From Coriobacteriia bacterium (GTDB taxonomy: Bacteria > Actinomycetota > Coriobacteriia > Coriobacteriales > Atopobiaceae), in contig QAKZ01000094.1 in NCBI GenBank assembly GCA_003150175.1, positions 1-22,058 on the forward strand: DNA of 22,058 nt, written 5' to 3'. Under the pieces are notes generated by a model. The model had not been told where the DNA came from, did not search any database, and saw nothing but the letters and a program-made list of their open reading frames with translations. Shown piece by piece: positions 7,701-15,177 of this stretch; within the stretch, counting starts at the first letter, position 1, and every line of letters starts with the position of its first letter. Made by a program: the position numbers and the translations under genes.

Positions 7701-9152
7701 CCTAAGCAGACCACCGCTACGAACGACGAGAACGGCAACATCGTCTTTGGTGACATCACCTTCGACAAGGCCGGCATCTACCACTACAGCATCGCCGAGG
7801 ACACCTCAAAGCTCCCCGGCGGCGTGACTGCCACCACGCAGGGCGCCAAGCAGGTCATCGTTACCGTCAAGGACAACAACGAGGGCAAGCTGGTCGCTGA
7901 GGTTGCCAAGCCTGATGACGTGACCTTTGAGAACGCCTACAAGCCCGCTGACACCACGATCGAGAAGCTCGTGACCACCAAGGTGGTCAAGGCGTCCCAG
8001 GACGGCGTCACTGCCCCGCAGCTCAAGGGCGGCGAGTTCAGCTTCACCATCAGCTCCACGAACAATGGCCCGCTGCCTGAGCTGACCACCGCCACGAACG
8101 ATAAATCCGGAAACATCGCATTCGGCGCCATCAAGTTCACCGAGCCCGGCGAGTACCGCTACACCATCACCGAGTACGGCTCCATGGACGGCGTGACCAA
8201 CGACTCCCCGAAGAACTTCACGGTTACCGTGAAGGATAACGGCGACGGCACCATGACCGCCACCGCCTCTGATATTCCCGGCTTCGTCAACACGTACGCG
8301 GTCCAGCCGACCGACTACTCCGTGACGACTGACGTGAGCATCGCAAAGAAGCTCGTGGGTCGTGCCCTTAACGCCGGCGAGTTCAAGTTCCAGCTCCTCG
8401 AGGGCAACGAGGTCGTGAGCGAAGGGACCAACGACGCCGACGGCAACGTCACCTTCGACGCCATCCGCTACACGAGCGCGGACCTCGGCGAGCATGCCTA
8501 TAAGGTGCGCGAGGTCGCAGGCGAGGCTGGCGGCGTGACCTACGACAAGAGCGAGTACGACGTCAAGGTGAACGTCACCGACAACCACGACGGCACGCTT
8601 TCCGCCAAGGCCAGCTCCGACGGCGCTATCGAGTTCAAGAACTCCTATGCCGTCAATCCCACCTCCGTGTCCTTCTCGGCGACCAAGGTCCTTGACGGCG
8701 CCGAGCTCAAGGACGGCCAGTTCTCCTTCGTCCTCAAGGACGACGAGGGCAACGAGCTCCAGACCGCCAAGAACGCCGCCGACGGCACCGTGTCCTTCCA
8801 GCCGGTGGAGTTCGCGGGGCCCGGCACCCACACCTTCACCATCGCCGAGGTCAACGACGGACAGGCCAACGTCACCTATGACGACGCCTCGTACCAGCTG
8901 ACCGTCAACGTCGCCGACGACGGCGAGGGCCACCTCAGCGCCAGCGTCGACGGACAGGCGCCGGTGTTCAAGAACACCTACACCGCCCCGGCGCAGCCTA
9001 AGGACGACCAGAAGCCCGCCCAGAAGGCCCAGAAGAAGTCGATCGTGCCCAAGACCGGCGACTCGACCAACATCGTCGCGCCCGTCGTGATCATCGTGGT
9101 CGCTGCCGCTTGCATCGTCCTCGGCTTCCTCGCCAAGAACAAAAAGAAGTAG
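4718..9152 (+). CDS. Giant VWA / FctA-repeat pilin-like adhesin, out of frame at a G9 tract
   Basis: With one G removed from the run at 4856-4864, one 1,477-residue protein is encoded; as read, translation from ATG 4718 (behind AAGGAG) stops at 4918 after 66 residues. The N-terminus is a long signal peptide (hydrophobic 21-39, cleavage after AFA, residue 45). Next comes a von Willebrand A domain, about 90-355, with a MIDAS site: DVSGS (Asp96, Ser98, Ser100), Thr235 in GGTNW and Asp263 in SDGEP. A Cna-B-like domain covers about 490-580. Then seven FctA/T-antigen-like modules of about 110-130 residues follow, each with a Lys near its start, a Glu in an I-x-E-like motif and an Asn in F-x-N-x-Y, the triad forming intramolecular isopeptide bonds. 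VPKTG at 1443-1447, a hydrophobic helix and KNKKK form the wall-anchor signal. It is probably a pilus-tip or fibrillar adhesin. No sortase gene lies in the window. Confidence 0.8.
4856..4864 (+). repeat. Poly-G (G9) tract at the signal-peptide/body junction
   Basis: Nine consecutive G's follow the codons Ala-Glu immediately after the predicted signal-peptidase site. Upstream of the tract the signal peptide is in one frame; downstream the body is open in the frame one base earlier. Eight or eleven G's would join them, giving AEGGGDIASKPPVHTKTI and then the VWA domain. Runs of this length are known slippage hot spots in contingency genes of several pathogens. A sequencing or assembly miscount of the homopolymer is the main alternative. 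Confidence 0.75.
6476..8981 (+). repeat. Seven tandem FctA/T-antigen-like isopeptide modules
   Basis: Module ends are marked by the F-x-N-x-Y motif at about 6812-6826, 7168-7185, 7558-7575, 7923-7940, 8280-8297, 8631-8648 and 8964-8981. Each module holds a K-x-L-x-G-like start (TKNLTG, TKVLEG, EKTLTG, KKELTG, TKVVKA, KKLVGR, TKVLDG), a central F-x-x-(A/G)-G-x-(Y/H)-x-(Y/F) strand, the catalytic Glu (ITE, VSE, VTE, IAE, ITE, VRE, IAE) and the terminal Asn. Sequence identity between modules is only moderate, so this is an old array and not a recent DNA-level expansion. Module 3 has an unusual Cys-Cys pair next to its Asn. Confidence 0.7.
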
Positions 9153-9181
9153 CAGCCAGCCTTAGCGCTGACGATTGCTTC

Positions 9182-9220
9182 AAAAAGAGCCGAGACCCCG
9201 CACGAGGTCTCGGCTCTTTG
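9182..9220. terminator. Bidirectional rho-independent terminator
   Basis: GAGCCGAGACC (9187-9197) and GGTCTCGGCTC (9206-9216) make a perfect 11-bp stem with an 8-nt loop. The plus side is followed by TTT and soon ATTTT; the minus side by TTTTT. It ends both the adhesin and the convergent DUF1622 gene. Confidence 0.9.
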
Positions 9221-9243
9221 CATTTTGGGTGTTGAATTTGAAG

Positions 9244-9582
9244 CTAGTGGGTTTCTTTCTCCCTTTCCTCTTCCTTGATCTCCCAGTGAATCAGGAAGGT
9301 GAGCGCAGCCCTGAGCGCGATGATGCCGGCCACGGTGCCAATCTCGTGCCAGTCGCGGACGATGACCGTGCGGAGGATCTCGCTGCCCAGCTTAAACTCG
9401 AGACCCATGGCGAGGCCCTTTGCCAACGTGAGCTTAGTCTCCGGGGAACGCTTTAAGTAAAGATAAAACCCGTGCAGGCCGGAGTAGATGATGATTCCAA
9501 CTCCGATGAACTCGAACAAAAGAATGGCGACCTCGACGATTTGCTCCAGGCACGTATCGAGCACACCCAAAATACCTGCCAT
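9244..9582 (-). CDS. DUF1622 family membrane protein
   Basis: This 112-residue protein has two hydrophobic helices: about residues 15-36 (VEVAILLFEFIGVGIIIYSG) and about 79-96 (IGTVAGIIALRAALTFL). Between them lies a conserved loop with LAKGLAMGLEFKLGSEILRT and a VRDW segment, and it ends with a charged tail (EIKEEEREKE). This arrangement is the hallmark of the DUF1622 family, small inner-membrane proteins of unknown function. The ATG at 9582 has a GGAGG just upstream on the minus strand. A TATAAT hexamer on the minus strand at 9687-9682 could be its -10 box. It converges on the adhesin and shares its terminator. Confidence 0.85.
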   Translation of the reverse strand: MAGILGVLDTCLEQIVEVAILLFEFIGVGIIIYSGLHGFYLYLKRSPETKLTLAKGLAMGLEFKLGSEILRTVIVRDWHEIGTVAGIIALRAALTFLIHWEIKEEEREKETH

Positions 9583-9754
9583 TTTGCGGCCTCCGCGTGT
9601 TCAGCGCCGTTTGGTTGCGCACCTGCATCAAACAAAGAAAGAAACCCAAAAAGCCTACTATTCGCAATATTACCATTTTTGATTATAAAAAGAACCCTGT
9701 CCCGGCGCCCTGATACCGCCCTGCGCAGCTTGGGTACCCTAATCGCGTGAACAC

Positions 9755-9791
9755 AAAAAGGCGCCCGCGGCGGCACTCCCGCCGCGGGCGC
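9755..9791 (-). terminator. Strong GC hairpin with T-tract on the minus strand
   Basis: GCGCCCGCGGCGG (9761-9773) and CCGCCGCGGGCGC (9779-9791) form a perfect 13-bp stem with a 5-nt loop. On the minus strand it is followed by C and TTTTT, the form of an intrinsic terminator, yet no minus-strand gene lies upstream of it. On the plus strand it ends only 20 nt before the LOG1 start codon, where it could hide the ribosome site. Confidence 0.6.
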
Positions 9792-9811
9792 TCGAGGCGA
9801 TGGGGGATCCC

Positions 9812-10495
9812 ATGTCCGACGCAAAGAAGAAGATCGAGCGGCTGAGCTTCGACTCCGCCGAGTCGATGGATTTGTTCCAGCGCTATTCTCACCGCATGGT
9901 GCGCATCCAGACCGAGTTCGTCGACGGGTTCTGCGCGCTCGCCAACTTGGGCTCCGCCGTGACCGTCTACGGCACGGCGCGCTCCAAGGAGGGAGACGCC
10001 GAGTACGAGCGCGCTCGCGCGGTCGGCGCTGCGCTCGCGGCCCGCGATGTCGCCACGATGACGGGCGGAGGCCCGGGCACCATGGAGGCGGCGAATCGCG
10101 GCGCCCACGAGGCGGGCGGCATGTCGGTCGGCCTCTCCATCGAGCTGCCGTTCGAGGAGGAACCCAACCCCTGGGTCGACATCGCGCTGCGCTTCAGGTA
10201 CTTCTTTGTGCGCAAGGCCATGTTCAGCTGGTACTCAAACGGCGCCATCGCGATGCCCGGCGGCTTCGGCACGCTCGACGAGCTCTTCGAGCAGCTCACC
10301 CTCATGCAGACGCGCAAGACCGAGCAGGTCCCGCTCGTCTTTGTGGGGAAGGACTACTGGGAGGGCATGTTCGACTGGCTGAGCGCGGCGCCGCTCGGGA
10401 TGGGCTACATCAGCCCGGAGGACGTCGACGGCCTGCTCGTGACCGACGACGTCGAGGAGGCCGTCGAGGCCGCCTGCGCGGGCATCTTCGCCTAG
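9812..10495 (+). CDS. LOG family protein (Rossmann-fold nucleotide phosphoribohydrolase-like), copy 1
   Basis: This 227-residue cytoplasmic protein carries both signatures of the LOG/TIGR00730-related family: the nucleotide-binding segment TGGGPGTMEAANRGAHEAGG and the catalytic PGGFGTLDELFE (P-G-G-x-G-T-x-x-E). Characterised members cleave cytokinin riboside monophosphates or other nucleoside 5'-monophosphates into base and ribose 5-phosphate; the bacterial physiological substrate is often unknown. The conserved FRYFFVRKAMF segment supplies the Arg-Lys near the active site. I prefer ATG 9812, four bases after GGGGGA, over the in-frame ATG at 9800, whose GAGG is only 2 nt away. A near-identical fold is encoded 172 bp downstream, so the two form a tandem duplication. 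Confidence 0.85.
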   Translation: MSDAKKKIERLSFDSAESMDLFQRYSHRMVRIQTEFVDGFCALANLGSAVTVYGTARSKEGDAEYERARAVGAALAARDVATMTGGGPGTMEAANRGAHEAGGMSVGLSIELPFEEEPNPWVDIALRFRYFFVRKAMFSWYSNGAIAMPGGFGTLDELFEQLTLMQTRKTEQVPLVFVGKDYWEGMFDWLSAAPLGMGYISPEDVDGLLVTDDVEEAVEAACAGIFA

Positions 10496-10667
10496 GCGCG
10501 GGGATGCGGTTCGGCCGCTGCGACGATCTGTTCGGTCGCTTGCGCGCGCCGCGCCCGCCGCGCCCCTTACCGTTGCGCGCTCAACGTTAACGAGTCGCTT
10601 ACCCTTCGCTGACGTGCGCTTTTCTTGGCCGGTCGTACCGTTGAGGAACGCCAACCAAGGAGAATGA

Positions 10668-11417
10668 ATGACAGAAGAAGAGAAGCGCGCCGCGGAGACC
10701 TACCGCCGCGGCCCCGTGATCATGCGCGGCCAGATGATCCCGCGCGACACCACCGTGAGCCACCTTTTGCAGCCCGAGACCGACACCGCGTGGCTGCACA
10801 CCGACTCCTGGCGCGTCCTGCGCATCCAGGCCGAGTTCGTCGACGGCTTCGGCGCGCTCGCCGAGCTCGGCTCCGCCGTCGCCGTGCTCGGCTCGGCGAG
10901 AACCGCCCCGGACGACCCCATGTACGCCAATGCGCAGCAGGTCGGAGGGCTTCTTGCCGAGCGCGGGGTCGCGACGATGACGGGCGGCGGCCCCGGCATC
11001 ATGGAGGCCGCGAATCGCGGCGCGTTCGAGGCGGGCGGGGTCTCGGTCGGCCTCGGCATCGAGCTGCCGCTCGAGGAGAGCATCAACGAGTGGGTCAACC
11101 TCGGCATGACGTTCCGGTATTTCTTCGTGCGGAAAACGATGTTCGTCAAGTACTCGCGCGGCGCGATTGTTTTTCCGGGCGGGTTCGGCACGCTCGACGA
11201 GGCGTTCGAGGTGCTCACGCTCGTCCAGACCCACAAGGCGCCGGAGCGGCCGGTCGTGCTCATCGGGAGCGAGTACTGGCGCGGGCTCGTGGAGTGGCTG
11301 CGCGGCACGGTCGCAGGCTGCGGGAACATATCGCCGCTCGATCCGGAGCTGTTCTGCGTGACCGACGACGTCGAAGAGGCCGTCGCGGTCGCCTGCGCGG
11401 GCATCGCGACCAGGTAG
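10668..11417 (+). CDS. LOG family protein, copy 2
   Basis: This 249-residue paralogue of the previous gene aligns with it along nearly its whole length from the RIQxEFVDGF segment onward. It has TGGGPGIMEAANRGAFEAGG and PGGFGTLDEAFE, with the same FRYFFVRK segment. It differs by an N-terminal extension of about 45 residues rich in Arg (YRRGPVIMRGQMIPRDT), which may bind a partner or ligand. The start ATG lies 4 bp after AAGGAGA. The role should match copy 1: hydrolysis of the N-glycosidic bond of a nucleoside monophosphate. The 172 bp between the copies are GC-rich with no terminator, so the pair is probably co-transcribed. Confidence 0.85.
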   Translation: MTEEEKRAAETYRRGPVIMRGQMIPRDTTVSHLLQPETDTAWLHTDSWRVLRIQAEFVDGFGALAELGSAVAVLGSARTAPDDPMYANAQQVGGLLAERGVATMTGGGPGIMEAANRGAFEAGGVSVGLGIELPLEESINEWVNLGMTFRYFFVRKTMFVKYSRGAIVFPGGFGTLDEAFEVLTLVQTHKAPERPVVLIGSEYWRGLVEWLRGTVAGCGNISPLDPELFCVTDDVEEAVAVACAGIATR

Positions 11418-11435
11418 GCGGGCTTCTTTCCCACG

Positions 11436-11441
11436 TATAAT
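11436..11441 (+). promoter_or_regulatory. Consensus -10 box (TATAAT) ahead of the HAD gene
   Basis: A perfect TATAAT lies 19 bp after the stop of LOG copy 2 and is the best -10 hexamer in the area. The matching -35 position inside the LOG 3' end is poor. A transcript from here would carry the paired hairpins at 11459-11521 in its leader. Confidence 0.4.
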
Positions 11442-11458
11442 GGGTGGTCGCGGACGGT

Positions 11459-11521
11459 GTCTGTGGGTGGAACCCCGCAGACAGAACTCGCAGGCGGTGC
11501 CTGCAGGCGAAACCCGCAGGC
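11459..11521 (+). repeat. Tandem 26-bp hairpin repeats with mutually exclusive pairing
   Basis: Two and a half copies of a unit of about 26 bp (GGTGCCTGCAGGCGAAACCC and onward) lie here. Copy A folds as GTCTGTGGG...CCCGCAGAC (11459-11482) and copy B as GCCTGCAGG...CCCGCAGGC (11499-11521). The stems differ by paired changes (T-A to C-G), so the fold is kept while the sequence changes. In addition GCAGGC at 11490-11495 can pair with GCCTGC at 11499-11504, competing with hairpin B. The location is the leader of the HAD gene. Confidence 0.5.
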
Positions 11522-11571
11522 GGTGCCCGTGAACGGCGCCGCGCACGCCATCGAGCACAGGGGGAGAAGAC

Positions 11572-12357
11572 ATGATCAAGGCCGCGTTCTTCGACATCGA
11601 CGGCACGCTGCTGAGTTTCAAGACGCACAAGCTCGCCGCATCGACCAAGCAGGCGCTCATCGAGCTGCGCTGCCGCGGGGTCAAGTGCGTCATCGCATCG
11701 GGCCGCCCCGAGTATCAGCTGCCGCCGTGCATCCGCTACGGCTTCGAGGGCTTCGGCCGCTTCGACGCGTACGTGACCTCCACCGGCTCGTGCTGCTACG
11801 ACGCCGAGGGGACCTACTTCGAGACCCCCATCCCGGACTCTGATGTGAAGACGATCGTGGGGCAGGTCGACGACGGCCTCTACGACGTGCTCGTTCTCGA
11901 GAAGGACCATGCCTACGTCAACCGCTACAGCCACGCCATCCGCGAGGTCGAGAAGAATGCGGGCCTTTGCTACGACCAAGGCGACGTGCACGACGCGCTC
12001 GGCGCCCACGTGCTGCAGTTCTGCGCGTTTTTGCCGCCAAAGGACGAGCACATCGTCACCGACGCGACGACGGGCGTGCTGACCACGCGCTGGTGCGACT
12101 ATTTCTGCGACGTCGTGCCCGCGAACAGCAGCAAGCCCGCAGGCATTCGCGCCACGCTCGAGCGCTACGGGATCTCCGCGGAAGAGACCATCGCGTTCGG
12201 CGACGGCGGGAACGACGCCTCTATGCTGCGGATGTGCGGCATCGGCGTGGCAATGGGCAACGCCTCGCCCGAGGCGCTCGCCGCGGCGGACTACGTGACC
12301 GACGACGTCGACCACGACGGCGTCGCGAAGGCGCTCGAGCACTTCGGGCTGCTGTAG
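11572..12357 (+). CDS. Cof-type HAD-IIB family phosphatase
   Basis: This 261-residue protein is a haloacid-dehalogenase-superfamily hydrolase of the Cof/YbiV type, which dephosphorylates sugar phosphates, nucleotides or cofactor intermediates. Motif I is FFDIDGTLL (nucleophile Asp8, acid/base Asp10), motif II is the Ser in ASGRP, motif III is the Lys in SSKPAGI, and motif IV is GDGGNDASML near residue 210. A type IIB cap domain fits between motifs II and III (about 85-185). The ending EALAAADYVTDDVDHDGVAK is the classic Cof tail. Start chosen at ATG 11572, 6 bp after GGGGGAG. It faces the HPr-like gene tail to tail with only 29 bp between stops. Confidence 0.9.
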   Translation: MIKAAFFDIDGTLLSFKTHKLAASTKQALIELRCRGVKCVIASGRPEYQLPPCIRYGFEGFGRFDAYVTSTGSCCYDAEGTYFETPIPDSDVKTIVGQVDDGLYDVLVLEKDHAYVNRYSHAIREVEKNAGLCYDQGDVHDALGAHVLQFCAFLPPKDEHIVTDATTGVLTTRWCDYFCDVVPANSSKPAGIRATLERYGISAEETIAFGDGGNDASMLRMCGIGVAMGNASPEALAAADYVTDDVDHDGVAKALEHFGLL

Positions 12358-12386
12358 GGGGGCGCGACTTCTACCGGGTGCGGCCT

Positions 12387-12641
12387 CTACCAGGTGCGCG
12401 CGAGGCGCTCGATGGCCTCGGCGGCGGTGTCCTCGTCGATGCCCTCGACGCGCACGACCACGGCCTCGCCGGTGCGCACGCCCATGGCCAAAAGCGCCAT
12501 CAGGTCGGAGGCGTCGGCGCTGCGCCCCTCGTGCTCGAACGTCACGCGACTGCGCCATCGCTGGGCCTCGCCTGCGAGCAGCACGGCGAGCTGGATGTGG
12601 AACCCTATGGGGTCGGTGATCTGGCGCACGATCTCGCGCAT
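12387..12641 (-). CDS. Aberrant HPr-like phosphocarrier domain protein
   Basis: This 84-residue protein has the length and pattern of HPr, the PTS phosphocarrier: DPIGFH around His15, an acidic-hydrophobic middle, DLMALLAMGVRTGEAVVV and the IDEDTAAEAIERL helix. His15, the residue phosphorylated by enzyme I, is kept. The next residues are Ile-Gln-Leu instead of the usual (T/A)-R-P, so the invariant Arg17 is Gln. At position 46, where regulated HPr proteins have the Ser phosphorylated by HPr kinase, there is Asp. It is therefore probably not a standard HPr; it could be a dedicated or regulatory paralogue. ATG 12641 has GAGAGGG upstream. A ptsI gene would be expected next to a housekeeping ptsH; none is here. 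Confidence 0.75.
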   Translation of the reverse strand: MREIVRQITDPIGFHIQLAVLLAGEAQRWRSRVTFEHEGRSADASDLMALLAMGVRTGEAVVVRVEGIDEDTAAEAIERLARTW

Positions 12642-12755
12642 GGACGTCCCTCTCCTTTACGCAACCTTGCACGAAAATACCAGCTTTGCGAGGGGCAGAG
12701 AGGCACCTCTCGGCGAGCGTGACGGCGGCGCGCCGTAAATGGACAACGGGTGTCG

Positions 12756-12815
12756 GGTGGCCGACGGCGTGGCAGCCTTGGCTGCCCCCCGCCAACCATC
12801 CTCTCGTCGGCCACC
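12756..12815. other. Large nested hairpin in the intergenic region 12642-12983
   Basis: GGTGGCCGACG (12756-12766) pairs perfectly with CGTCGGCCACC (12805-12815), and inside it GGCAGCC (12771-12777) pairs with GGCTGCC (12780-12786). No T-tract follows on either strand. The rest of the 342-bp stretch from the HPr-like start to the kinase remnant holds nothing else I can support. Confidence 0.5.
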
Positions 12816-12983
12816 TCGCCGCCCGCCCTTCTTCCTAACTGCGCGGCGCCTATGCGGTGCTTTGGCGTTGATTCGTGCTTCTTGGCCCTGGATGCCACGC
12901 GCTCGAGGGAAAATTACGCATCTTTGAGTTGCTACCAGCTGTGCCGCCGTGCGCAGCGACCGGAACATGCGAGGTCCTCAGGA

Positions 12984-15177
12984 ATGGCTTTTGTCGACAA
13001 CAGCAACGATCTGATCCAGTCGCCCGACCAGGCGCTTCTGGGGGAGTCGGCGCTCCGGGCCATCCGGACACCGTCCTGGACAACGGCTGCGTGGGGACGG
13101 TCACGGGGTATTACGACCCCGACCTGACCATTCTTTCGGTGAGCGAGCCGCTGCTGCGTGGCCTGGGCTACACCCTCGATTCCTTCATGGCGCGGACGGG
13201 CGGCTCGCTGCGGAACATGTTCTACGGCGAGGGCGCCTCTTTTTTGGAGCCGGGCCGCTTCCCGCGGATCAGCGGCCGCGGTGAGGGCCGGGTCCTCACC
13301 TCCGACGGCTCCCCGGTGAACGCCGAGCTATGCAAGAAGGACGCGACGGACGCGCTGGGCAAGCCTATCTGGGTCATGTCGGTGCACCTGACCTGGGAGC
13401 ACGAGAACCTTTCGCTGATAAACGAGGCGATCAGCGCCGCGCTGTGGTACTCTTCGACTGCGACGAGAGCAAGAAGGCGCAGATGCAGGTGCAACGCTCC
13501 GCCGCGTTCCACCGCGCCTTCACCGACGCGAACCTCTGCGAGTACTACGTGAACCTCGAGGAGAACACCTTCGACATCTTCAAGGTGGAGCCCTCGCTCA
13601 TGACGGTGTTCGAGCGGGGCGGCACCTGGGACGAGCTCGTTCACCACCTCGTGAACCGTTACGTGGTCGAGGGCGACCGGCAGGCCGTCACGGACTTCTA
13701 CGACCGCACCTACATGGCAAAGAAGCTCAAGGGCCTGAAGACTGAGCTTTCGCTGGAGTGCCGGATCATCCTCGACGGAGAGGTGCGTTGGATCCGCAAC
13801 GTCATCATGCGGGGCGAGATCGACGACTCCGAGTACGCCATGATCTTCTTGCGGGACATCACGGAGGCCAAGGAGGAGCTCGCCCGGCAGCAGCGGGTGG
13901 CCTCGGACAACGCGTCGATGGGCCTCTTGATCCAGAGTATGGTGCGCCTGGTCGACCGCTTCGTCGTGCTCGACCTTGAGCGCGATCGCTACGAGTTCTA
14001 CAGCCTCCAGGGCGAGCCGGTTTACAAGCCGACGGGCGCCTACCACGACTTCGTCGCGCAGGTGGCGCGCAAGTACAAGATGCTGGAGCCTCTGGACTCG
14101 CTCGAGGCCATGACCTCGGTGGATGCCATTCGCGCGCACCTGACGGGCGAGGACCAGATCTACAAGTTCGAGTACTGCACGCTCGGCGAGGACACGTACA
14201 AGATCGCCTCCTTCATCCCGCTGGAGTGGGAGGGCGGCCGGCTCGTGAAGGCGCTCCAAGCGTCGATGGATGTCTCGCAAGAGAAGAAAGCCGAGATCGA
14301 GTCGCGCCATGCGTTCAAGGAGGCCTACCGCGCCGCGGAGAACGCGAACCGAGCGAAGACCGAGTTCCTCTCAAACATGTCGCACGACATCCGCACGCCG
14401 ATGAACGCGATCATCGGCCTCACGGCGATCGCGGGGGCGAACATCGACAGCCAGGCCAAGGTCGTCGAGTGCCTGGGAAAGATCACGAAGTCCAGTCGCC
14501 ACCTGCTCGGCCTCATCAACGAGGTGCTGGACATGGCCCGCATCGAGAGCGGGAAGATCACGCTGGCAGAGGAGGACTTCAGCCTGCCCGAGCTGGTCGA
14601 CAACCTGCTCACGCTCACGAGGCCAGGCATCGACGCGCACGGGCACGACTTCGAGGTGCACGTCAACCACATCGAGCACGAGGCTGTCTGCGGCGACAGC
14701 CTGAGGATCCAGCAGGTGTTCGTGAACCTCATGAACGGCTCTATCGAGGTCGAGAGCGCGCCGGACCAGGGCACGAAGATCACGGTGACGATCTTCCTCA
14801 AGCTCCAGGAGAACGAGCTCGGGCAGGAGCGGGAGCTCGTGGATCTGCCGGTGCTCGTTGTGGACGACGACCGCACATGCTGCGAGAGCACGACCGGCAC
14901 CCTGCACGAGATCGGGATCGACGGTGAATGGGTGCTCTCGGGGGAGGAGGCCGTGCGGCGCTGCTGCGCACGGCACGATGCGGGCGACGACTACTTCGCC
15001 GTGATCCTGGACTGGAAGATGACGGGCGAGCGCGGGAAGCTGCCGATCGTTGCCATGACGGCGAACGCGTTCGCCGAAGACGTGCAGCTTGCCAAGAACG
15101 CCGGCATGAACGAGCACGTGGCCAAGCCGCTCGACATGAACAAGCTGAACGACGTGCTCGGGGAGTGGCTGGGCTAG
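12984..15177 (+). pseudogene. Hybrid sensor histidine kinase, decayed (frameshifts and domain excisions)
   Basis: The gene starts at ATG 12984 (MAFVDNSNDLIQ) but its frame changes twice. Near 13061-13066 one base is missing, so ALRAI continues as PDTVLDNG in another frame; near 13450 a CT seems duplicated, so ISAALWY continues as FDCDES. From there the frame runs to TAG 15175-15177. Visible parts are a PAS-like sensor region, a second PAS with LCEYYVNLEENTF, and the phosphoacceptor box SNMSHDIRTPMNAIIG (His codon 14383-14385). The ATPase domain jumps from QQVFVNLM straight to NGSIEVESAPDQGTKI near 14731-14740, so the N, G1, F and G2 boxes are gone. A receiver starts with VVDDD and LDWKM but jumps near 15020-15040 to LPIVAMTANAF and VAKPLD, as if two receivers were fused. 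It cannot be an active kinase. Confidence 0.8.

Noticed and set aside
5910..7784. A 624-codon minus-strand frame opposite the adhesin
   Set aside because: Repetitive Gly/Val/Asp-rich shadow created by codon bias of the FctA modules.
4995..9152. Independent gene starting at the GTG at 4995
   Set aside because: It would begin inside the first VWA strand, lacks a signal peptide for a wall-anchored protein, and has no Shine-Dalgarno; the upstream signal peptide fits exactly once the G-run is corrected.
14226..14927. Extra Arg-rich frames across the kinase remnant
   Set aside because: Shadows of the true frame, which carries the SHDIRTP and receiver motifs.
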